A stretch of DNA of 64,000 nt from Streptomyces flavochromogenes (GTDB taxonomy: Bacteria > Actinomycetota > Actinomycetes > Streptomycetales > Streptomycetaceae), in assembly GCF_000717595.1 (NCBI RefSeq), contig NZ_JNZO01000006.1, positions 248,001-312,000 on the forward strand. Direction: 5' to 3'. A program made the translations under genes and the position numbers. Below are positions 57,947 through 64,000 of this stretch, in pieces. How positions within the stretch are numbered: the stretch's first letter is position 1; every line of letters begins with the position of its first letter. The notes under the pieces were generated by a model that was given only the letters and a program-made list of their open reading frames with translations, ran no database searches and was not told where the DNA came from.

Positions 57947-58228
57947 TAGGCTGGCCGATTGTTGTACCGCATCCGGATGTTCGGCGCTTCGTTCGTCAAT
58001 GTCCTGAATTGGTGGCCACATTGCGCCGCTGACGTGGTACGCGACAAGGGGGGACCGCGCGACGTGGCGCAGTCCACAGCGCACCGTGGCAAATCTCCCT
58101 GCCACGAGGGCCCGGGGCCGCGACAATGTGTGGGTGTCCGCGTGTCCTTCGTGCCGCGCGGCGCGCCCGCTCGTTCTTGTCGACGGGCGCAGGTCTGAAG
58201 GAGCACAAGCGATGGGCGAGGGGTACGC
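57947..58228 (+). promoter_or_regulatory. Promoter and about 270-nt leader of the BluB-CobT gene
   Basis: TAGGCT (57947-57952) is a -10 candidate that would give a leader of roughly 270 nt, lower in G+C than its surroundings up to about 58020. GTGGCA-n-TGCCAC (near 58086-58106) forms a small hairpin. The spacing of a GGGGGGACC segment, a CAAATCTCCC segment and a CCGCGACAATGT segment loosely recalls a cobalamin riboswitch, but the conserved core was not found. Confidence 0.4.
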
Positions 58229-58232
58229 ATGA
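58212..58232 (+). CDS. Six-codon ORF ending on the BluB-CobT start
   Basis: ATG at 58212, 8 nt after a strong AAGGAG (58198-58203), encodes MGEGYA and its TGA overlaps the BluB-CobT ATG as ATGA. The large gene's own weaker GAGGGG site lies inside this mini-ORF. Ribosomes loading at AAGGAG may therefore reinitiate on the main ORF. Translation is inferred. Confidence 0.4.
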   Translation: MGEGYA

Positions 58233-61200
58233 CGGACACCGGCCAGGTCCCGGGCGAGGGGCTGCCGGAGAACGCAGGCATGGTCGAGCAGCCGGGCATC
58301 CCCGCACCGGGCGCGTACACCTTCCTGGACCCCTCCGAGCACACCACCGCGGACGACGACCTTCTGCTGATGCCGGGCGCCCAGGGCGCCTGGAGCGAGC
58401 ACCCGCCGGGCGTCGCGCCCGCGCCCCCGGTCGCCGTGCCGCCGCCGGTGGCACCCGTGGTCCCGAACCGGTCGGCCCCCCATCAGGGCGTGCCGGCCGT
58501 GCATCCGGAGGCGCCGGCCGTGATCGGTGACCCGCTCACCGACCCGCTGCCGGACCCGCTCACGGCCCCGCTGGACTCCGTCGCCCTCGCCGACGTCCTC
58601 ACGGCCCCGCAGCACCAGACCCCGCCGCAGGGCGTCCCGCCGGGCACCCCCGCGCACGGCGTCCCCGTGGACCGGTTCACCGGCACTCCCGCGCACGGCG
58701 CCCCGGCGGAGCAGCCGGCGGGCACCCCTGCCCACGGCATCCCGCTGGACCAGCTCACCGGCACCCCCGCGCACGGCGTCCCCGTGGCCCCGCAGGAGCA
58801 GGCGCCCACCCAGCACGGCTACGAGCCCGGCATCCTCGACACCGGCGCGCACGAGGCCGCCGGCCGTGACTCCGGCTCCGTCGACCTGAGCGGCGTCCGG
58901 GTGCCCCCGCCGGCCCCGGCCCCGCAGGCGGCCCGCCGCCCGCTGCACATGGGCCCGCCGATGCCCGAGGCCGGCGGCGTCGTGCTCTCGCTGGCCGACC
59001 GCGGCCCCGCCGCCGCGCCGGCCCCGCAGCCCGCGCCGGTCCCCGCACCCGAGCCGCTCGTGGCCACCGGCCCCGCGCCGATGCCCGTACGGAACCCGGG
59101 CCCGCCGACCGGCGGCCCCGAGTACTTCGAGATCGCGCAGGACCAGCAGCTCGCGCCGCAGGGCGCCGAGCCGTGGGCCGCGCAGCCGCAGGAGTCCGAG
59201 GCCCCGCAGGCCCCGGACCTGCCCGCAGAAACGGTCGTCCCGCAGAGCGGGCAGTTCGTCCAGGTCGAGGGCACCATCCCGACGACCCCGCACCTTGCCC
59301 CGGCGCCGGCGCCGGAGCCGGCCCCCGCGCCGGAGCCGGCCCCCGCGCCGGAAGAGCAGGCGGAGCCCGAGGCCCCGGCCGCCGTCGAGGAGACCGCACC
59401 GGAGGCCCCGGCGCAGACCCCCGAGGTCCAGGCCACCGTCCCCGCCCCGCGTGAGGGCGAGCCGGCCGCCGAGGCCCCCGAGCCCGCGCCGGTGGAGGCG
59501 GAGGAGCCCGTGGCCGCACCCGAGCCCGAGCAGGTTCCGGAGGCCGCGCGGATCCCGGACGCCGAGCCGCAGCCCGAGGAGCAGCCCGAGCCCGTCGCGG
59601 AAGCCGTGACCGAGGCCCCGGCCGAGCCGGTCCCCGTGACCGAGGCCCCGGCCGAGCCCGTCGCGGTGACCGGGGTACAGACCGAGCCGGTCGCCGCGAC
59701 GGAGGCCCCGGCCGAGCCGGTCGCCGTGACGGAGGAGCAGCCCGCGGAGGAGCCGCTCCCCGAGGAGGCCCCCGTCGAGGCGGTCGCCGAGGAGATCCCC
59801 TTCGTTCCGGAAGAGACCCCCGAGGCCTCGAACGAGCCGACCCCGGGGACCGAGCCGACCCCGGGGACCGAGCCGACCCCGGAGACCGGGACCGCGACCG
59901 AGGCGGCTCCCGCCGCCGAAGCCCCGCAGGGCGAGAACCCGGAGCCGGTCGAGCCCGCGGAGGCCGTCGCCCCCGAGGCGCCCGCGGAGGCCGAAGAGGC
60001 CGCCCCCGAGGCACAGCCGGAGACGGCTCCCGTCGCGGAGGACGCGGAGGAGGCCGAATCGGCCCCGGCCCCCGGATACGCAGACGCCGAGCGCGAGGCC
60101 GTCCTCCGCGTGATGCGCGAGCGCCGCGACATCCGCAACGGCTTCCGCTCCGACCCGATCCCGCACGAGGTGCTGCTCCGCGTTCTGGAGGCCGCCCACA
60201 CGGCGCCCAGCGTCGGCCACTCGCAGCCCTGGGACTTCGTCGTCATCAGGTCCGCAGAGACCCGGCAGACGATGCACGAGCTGGCCCAGCGGCAGCGCGA
60301 TGCGTACGCCAAGTCGCTGCCGAAGGCCCGGGCGAAGCAGTTCAAGGAACTGAAGATCGAGGCCATCCTCGACACCCCGGTCAACATCGTCGTGACGGCC
60401 GACCCGACCCGCGGCGGCCGCCACACCCTCGGCCGTTACACGCAGCCGCAGATGGCCCCGTACTCCTCGGCGCTCGCTGTCGAGAACCTCTGGCTCGCCG
60501 CCCGCGCCGAGGGCCTCGGCGTCGGCTGGGTCAGCTTCTTCGACGAGCGCGAGATGGTCCGCACCCTGGGCCTCCCCGAGCACCTCGAAGTGGTCGCGTA
60601 CCTCTGCGTGGGCTACGTCGACGAGTTCCCCGAGGAGCCCGAGCTGATGCAGGCGGGCTGGTCCAAGCGCCGCCCGCTGGCCTGGGTCGTCCACGAGGAG
60701 ACGTACGGCCGCCGCGCGCTGCCCGGCGAGGAGCCGCACGACCTCCTCCAGGAGACCATCGCCAACATCCGCCCGCTGGACGCGAAGGCGCTCGGCGAGG
60801 CGTGGGAGCGCCAGAAGCGGATGACCAAGCCGGCCGGTGCGCTCGGCATGCTGGAGATCATCGCTGCGCAGCTCTCGGGACTCTCCCGGGTGTGCCCGCC
60901 GCCGATCCCGGAGCCGGCGGCCGTCGCGATCTTCGCGGGCGACCACGGCGTCCACGCCCAGGGCGTGACGCCCTGGCCGCAGGAGGTCACCGGCCAGATG
61001 GTCGCCAACTTCCTCGGCGGGGGAGCGGTCTGCAACGCCTTCGCCAACCAGGTGGGCGCGGAGGTCTGCGTCATCGACGTGGGCGTGGCCTCCGAACTCC
61101 CGGCCACCCCCGGACTCCTGCCCCGCAAGGTCCGCCCCGGCACCGCCGACTTCACCACGGGTCTCGCGATGACCCGCGACGAGGTCCTGGCGGCGATCGA

Positions 61201-61792
61201 GGTGGGCATCGAAACGGCCCGAGACCTGGTCGCCGCAGGCAACAAGGCCCTGCTCACGGGCGAGATGGGCATCGCGAACACCACCGCGTCCGCCGCCCTG
61301 ATCTCGGTCTACACGGGCGTCGACCCGACCGAGGTCACGGGCCGCGGCACGGGCATCAACGACGAGACGCACGCCCGCAAGGTGGACGTCGTCCGTCGCG
61401 CCCTGGACCTGCACAAGCCGGACCCGGCGGACCCGATCGGCGTCCTGTCGGCGGTCGGCGGCCTGGAGCACGCGGCCCTCGTCGGCCTGATCCTGGGCGC
61501 GGCCTCCCTGCGTACCCCGGTGATCCTCGACGGCGTCTCCACCGGAGCCGCGGCCCTGGTGGCCCGCGCGATCGCGCCGGAGTCGCTCGCGGCCTGCATC
61601 GCCGGACACCGCAGCGCCGAGCCGGGCCACGTGGCCGCGCTCAACAAGCTGGGCCTGCGTCCCCTGGTCGACCTGGACCTCCGTCTCGGCGAGGGCACGG
61701 GCGCACTGCTCGCCCTCCCGCTGGTGCAGAGCGCGGCCCGCGCGATGCACGAGGTGGCCACGTTCGACTCGGCGGGCGTCACCGAGAAGTAG
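58229..61792 (+). CDS. cobT: Fusion protein: long disordered region + BluB (DMB synthase) + CobT
   Basis: An 1187-residue protein. Residues 1 to about 612 are Pro/Ala/Glu/Val-rich and repetitive (TPAHG units at about 140-190, PAPEPAPAPE near 355-370, TEAPAEPVAVT units at 465-505). Residues about 618-835 are a BluB nitroreductase-fold domain (RRDIRNGFRSDPIPHEVL, APSVGHSQPWDFVVI, AARAEGLGVGWVSFF), which makes 5,6-dimethylbenzimidazole from FMNH2 and oxygen. Residues about 840-1187 are CobT (FAGDHGVHAQGVTPWPQEVTGQMV, GEMGIANTTASAAL), which attaches ribose phosphate to DMB. Catalytic Glu for CobT is expected in the C-terminal part. The fusion would channel DMB to alpha-ribazole phosphate. Confidence 0.9.
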   Translation: MTDTGQVPGEGLPENAGMVEQPGIPAPGAYTFLDPSEHTTADDDLLLMPGAQGAWSEHPPGVAPAPPVAVPPPVAPVVPNRSAPHQGVPAVHPEAPAVIGDPLTDPLPDPLTAPLDSVALADVLTAPQHQTPPQGVPPGTPAHGVPVDRFTGTPAHGAPAEQPAGTPAHGIPLDQLTGTPAHGVPVAPQEQAPTQHGYEPGILDTGAHEAAGRDSGSVDLSGVRVPPPAPAPQAARRPLHMGPPMPEAGGVVLSLADRGPAAAPAPQPAPVPAPEPLVATGPAPMPVRNPGPPTGGPEYFEIAQDQQLAPQGAEPWAAQPQESEAPQAPDLPAETVVPQSGQFVQVEGTIPTTPHLAPAPAPEPAPAPEPAPAPEEQAEPEAPAAVEETAPEAPAQTPEVQATVPAPREGEPAAEAPEPAPVEAEEPVAAPEPEQVPEAARIPDAEPQPEEQPEPVAEAVTEAPAEPVPVTEAPAEPVAVTGVQTEPVAATEAPAEPVAVTEEQPAEEPLPEEAPVEAVAEEIPFVPEETPEASNEPTPGTEPTPGTEPTPETGTATEAAPAAEAPQGENPEPVEPAEAVAPEAPAEAEEAAPEAQPETAPVAEDAEEAESAPAPGYADAEREAVLRVMRERRDIRNGFRSDPIPHEVLLRVLEAAHTAPSVGHSQPWDFVVIRSAETRQTMHELAQRQRDAYAKSLPKARAKQFKELKIEAILDTPVNIVVTADPTRGGRHTLGRYTQPQMAPYSSALAVENLWLAARAEGLGVGWVSFFDEREMVRTLGLPEHLEVVAYLCVGYVDEFPEEPELMQAGWSKRRPLAWVVHEETYGRRALPGEEPHDLLQETIANIRPLDAKALGEAWERQKRMTKPAGALGMLEIIAAQLSGLSRVCPPPIPEPAAVAIFAGDHGVHAQGVTPWPQEVTGQMVANFLGGGAVCNAFANQVGAEVCVIDVGVASELPATPGLLPRKVRPGTADFTTGLAMTRDEVLAAIEVGIETARDLVAAGNKALLTGEMGIANTTASAALISVYTGVDPTEVTGRGTGINDETHARKVDVVRRALDLHKPDPADPIGVLSAVGGLEHAALVGLILGAASLRTPVILDGVSTGAAALVARAIAPESLAACIAGHRSAEPGHVAALNKLGLRPLVDLDLRLGEGTGALLALPLVQSAARAMHEVATFDSAGVTEK

Positions 61793-61799
61793 CTCCGAG

Positions 61800-61837
61800 G
61801 CGCGTCCCCCACCCACACACGGAAGTGGGGGACGCGC
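61800..61837 (+). terminator. Terminator after the BluB-CobT gene
   Basis: A perfect 13-bp stem, GCGCGTCCCCCAC (61800-61812) with GTGGGGGACGCGC (61825-61837), and a 12-nt loop. Confidence 0.85.
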
Positions 61838-62014
61838 GGGGACCGTCTTCGGGACGTGAGGCGTAGGCAGACCAAGCCCAGCCCCCGGGACATCCGTCAC
61901 AGCGTGACGCCCCCACCACACCGATATCGTGGTCACCAGGCGCCCCGCCGCCGCCCCACCAGCCGCTTCATCGCAGCAGCGGCCAGCACCCGCCCTCCGA
62001 GGAGCCGCTCACCC

Positions 62015-63268
62015 ATGGCCGAGCACGCCGATCACACCGCCCAGCCGACGACGCACCCCGCCTACCCCGTGGGCCTGCGCCTGGCCGGCCGCCGCGTAGT
62101 CGTCCTCGGCGGCGGGCAGGTCGCCCAGCGCCGGCTCCCCGCCCTGATCGCCGCGGGTGCCGACATCACGCTGATCTCCCCCTCCGCGACCCCCTCGGTC
62201 GAGGCGATGGCCGAGGCCGGAGAGATCACCTGGACCAAGCGGCGGTACGAGGACGGCGACCTCGCCGACGCCTGGTACGCCCTGGTCGCCACGACCGATC
62301 CGGCCTCGAACGCCGCCGCCTCCGCGGAGGCCGAGCGCACCAGGACCTGGTGCGTGCGCTCCGACGACGCCGAGGCGGCCACGGCCTGGACTCCGGCGAC
62401 GGGCCGCAGCGAGGGCGTGACCGTCGCGGTGCTCACCGGCCACGACCCGCGCCGCTCCGCCACCGTGCGCGACGCGATCGTCGAGGGTCTGCGGGACGGC
62501 TCGATCGCGGCCCCGCAGCACCGTGCGCGTACCCCCTTCGTCGCGCTGGTCGGCGGCGGCCCCGGCGACCCGGACCTGATCACGGTGCGCGGCCGCCGGC
62601 TGCTCGCCGAGGCGGACGTGGTCATCGCCGACCGCCTGGGCCCGCGCGACCTGCTGGACGAACTGCCCCCGCACGTCGAGGTGATCGACGCCGCGAAGAT
62701 CCCGTACGGCCGGTTCATGGCCCAGGAGGCCATCAACAACGCGCTGATCGAGCACGCGAAGGCCGGCAGGTCGGTCGTACGTCTGAAGGGCGGCGACCCG
62801 TTCGTCTTCGGGCGGGGCATGGAGGAGGCGCAGGCGCTCGCCGTCGAGGGCATCGCCTGCACGGTGGTGCCGGGCATCTCCAGCTCGATCTCGGTCCCGG
62901 GCGCGGCGGGCATCCCGGTGACGCACCGGGGCGTGGCACACGAGTTCACTGTGGTGAGCGGGCACGTGGCCCCGGAAGACCCGCGTTCGCTGGTCGACTG
63001 GGCGTCGCTCGCGAAGCTCACGGGGACGCTCGTGATCCTGATGGGCGTGGACAAGATCGGGAAGATCGCCGAGGCGCTCATCGCCCACGGCAAGAACCCG
63101 GAGACTCCGCTCGCCCTGGTCCAGGAGGGCACGACGGCCTCGCAGCGCCGGGTGGACGCGACGCTGGCGACGGTGGCGGAGACGGTGCGGACGCAAGAGG
63201 TCCGCCCGCCGGCGGTCATCGTGATCGGTGACGTCGTGGCGGAAGGCCCGGACCGCCTGGTCATGTAG
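62015..63268 (+). CDS. cobA: Uroporphyrinogen-III C-methyltransferase with N-terminal siroheme-synthase domain (CysG-like)
   Basis: A 417-residue bifunctional-type protein. Residues about 18-165 are a Met8p/CysG-N Rossmann domain (VVVLGGGQVAQRRLPALIAAGA), for precorrin-2 dehydrogenation and possibly iron insertion. Residues about 170-410 are the SUMT domain (FVALVGGGPGDPDLITVRG, GDPFVFGRG, VPGISSSISVPGAAGIPVTHRG). It feeds both siroheme and cobalamin. ATG 62015 is used behind GAGGAG at 61999-62004. Between CobT and this gene is the terminator, so it has its own promoter. Confidence 0.93.
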   Translation: MAEHADHTAQPTTHPAYPVGLRLAGRRVVVLGGGQVAQRRLPALIAAGADITLISPSATPSVEAMAEAGEITWTKRRYEDGDLADAWYALVATTDPASNAAASAEAERTRTWCVRSDDAEAATAWTPATGRSEGVTVAVLTGHDPRRSATVRDAIVEGLRDGSIAAPQHRARTPFVALVGGGPGDPDLITVRGRRLLAEADVVIADRLGPRDLLDELPPHVEVIDAAKIPYGRFMAQEAINNALIEHAKAGRSVVRLKGGDPFVFGRGMEEAQALAVEGIACTVVPGISSSISVPGAAGIPVTHRGVAHEFTVVSGHVAPEDPRSLVDWASLAKLTGTLVILMGVDKIGKIAEALIAHGKNPETPLALVQEGTTASQRRVDATLATVAETVRTQEVRPPAVIVIGDVVAEGPDRLVM

Positions 63269-63341
63269 CACCGCTCGGGAGCGGGCGACGCACAGCCGCA
63301 CACACATTGGCACCACACCCCGGACAAGGCAGTATCACCTC

Positions 63342-64000
63342 GTGGCCGAACTCATCACGATCGACGACCCCGACGACCCGCGCCTGCGCGACTACACCGG
63401 TCTGACCGATGTCGAACTCCGCCGCAGAAGGGAACCGGCCGAGGGCCTGTTCATCGCGGAGGGCGAGAAGGTCATCCGCCGGGCGCGGCAGGCGGGGTAC
63501 GAGATGCGGTCGATGCTGCTCTCCGCCAAGTGGGTCGATGCGATGCGCGACGTCATCGACGAGGTCCCCGCACCGGTGTACGCGATCCAGCCGGACCTCG
63601 CGGAGCGCGTCACCGGCTACCACGTGCACCGGGGCGCCCTCGCCTCGATGCAGCGCAAGCCGCTCCCGGACGCCGCCGAGCTGCTCGGCGCCGCCCGCCG
63701 GGTGGTCGTGATGGAGTCGGTGAACGACCACACCAACATCGGCGCGATCTTCCGCAGCGCCGCGGCGCTCGGCATGGACGCGGTGCTGCTGTCGCCGGAC
63801 TGTGCGGATCCGCTGTACCGGCGCTCGGTGAAGGTGTCGATGGGTGCGGTGTTCTCCGTGCCGTACGCCCGGCTCGACACCTGGCCGCGGGGCCTGGAGA
63901 CGGTTCGGGAGGCGGGCTTCAAGCTTCTTGCGCTGACGCCGGCGGAGAAGGCGATGTCGATCGACGAGGCCGCCCCGCACCGTATGGAGCGCGTGGCCCT
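63342..64000 (+). CDS. TrmH/SpoU-family RNA methyltransferase, N-terminal part
   Basis: The gene starts at GTG 63342 and runs off the window after about 219 codons. The first 100 residues are a substrate-binding domain (TGLTDVELRRRREPAEGLFIAEGEKVIRRA), and the SPOUT domain begins VVVMESVNDHTNIGAIFRSAAALGMDAVLLSPDC, with the SpoU motif 1 Asn and Arg. It resembles the second streptomycete TrmH-like group, distinct in sequence from the member next to rplT. Target RNA unknown. Confidence 0.85.
   Translation, partial: MAELITIDDPDDPRLRDYTGLTDVELRRRREPAEGLFIAEGEKVIRRARQAGYEMRSMLLSAKWVDAMRDVIDEVPAPVYAIQPDLAERVTGYHVHRGALASMQRKPLPDAAELLGAARRVVVMESVNDHTNIGAIFRSAAALGMDAVLLSPDCADPLYRRSVKVSMGAVFSVPYARLDTWPRGLETVREAGFKLLALTPAEKAMSIDEAAPHRMERVA

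Noticed and set aside
57959..58198. 79-codon TTG frame directly after the TAGGCT hexamer in the BluB-CobT leader
   Set aside because: TTG leaderless starts are uncommon, third-position GC is mixed and no homology is recognised; kept only as leader sequence.
58640..58800. CRISPR-like regular repeats
   Set aside because: Repeats are in-frame codon repeats encoding TPAHG units inside a coding region, with short degenerate spacing.
57899..61936. 1345-codon open frame opposite the BluB-CobT gene
   Set aside because: Gly/Arg/Leu low-complexity shadow of the repeat-rich coding strand.

Overview
The window is a piece of a Streptomyces chromosome. The evidence is a G+C-rich sequence with strong G/C third-position bias, many GTG and a few TTG starts, frequent GTGA/ATGA stop-start overlaps, TAnnnT -10 hexamers placed 6-8 nt before start codons (leaderless-type promoters), and a gene order (infC-rpmI-rplT-trmH-kinase-pheST, argCJBDR, argH, glpQ1, metNIQ, cob genes) that, from memory, matches the core region around SCO1550-SCO1614 of S. 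coelicolor. No insertion sequence, prophage, tRNA/rRNA, CRISPR array or integration site was seen; it reads as core chromosome with scattered accessory genes.

Layout. 1-6.3 kb: an ethanolamine/polyamine-type nitrogen module, with a permease fragment, a FadR-type regulator, a gamma-glutamylethanolamide synthetase (GlnA4-like), an aldehyde dehydrogenase, an SDR and a secreted HAD phosphatase of the phosphorylcholine-phosphatase type. 6.4-11.9 kb: a PLP racemase/aldolase-fold enzyme, a proline-rich membrane protein coupled to a mycosin-like subtilisin, an SseB-domain protein and a DUF1844 protein. 11.9-19.9 kb: translation genes (infC with an AUC start and a structured leader, rpmI, rplT, an rRNA methyltransferase, an orphan PAS histidine kinase, pheS, pheT). 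20-34.6 kb: regulators and enzymes (PP2C phosphatase, NsdA-like regulator, Nudix, 3-hydroxyacyl-CoA dehydrogenase, Tat-exported GHL10 protein, MocR regulator/EamA exporter pair, GNAT, a histidine-phosphatase-fold protein without its catalytic histidines, an RlmG-like methyltransferase, VOC protein, an ABC-F protein with a leader peptide, a SigJ-type ECF factor).

34.7-45.6 kb: arginine biosynthesis, with an E. coli-type argG, the argCJBDR operon and argH. Each of the three arg promoters carries two ARG-box-like palindromes exactly 20 bp apart centre to centre, so ArgR from the fifth gene of the operon probably represses all three units. 45.6-52.5 kb: a TetR/MFS efflux pair with a perfect operator dyad, an acyltransferase, the Tat-exported phosphodiesterase GlpQ1 behind PHO-box repeats, a sigma-like factor and small membrane proteins. 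52.5-55.8 kb: metNIQ behind a 28-codon leader peptide ending in Cys/Met codons. 56-63.3 kb: cobalamin genes cobL, a giant fusion (about 610-residue disordered region + BluB + CobT) and a CysG-like cobA. The window ends inside a second TrmH-family methyltransferase.

The most interesting material lies in translated leaders and coupling ORFs that standard annotation would miss: the Cys/Met leader of metNIQ, the 7-residue leader of the ABC-F gene, a 31-codon ORF bridging argC and argJ, a 9-residue Arg-Arg peptide before argH and a 6-codon ORF ending on the bluB-cobT start. The disorder-BluB-CobT fusion and the degenerate histidine phosphatase also deserve attention.
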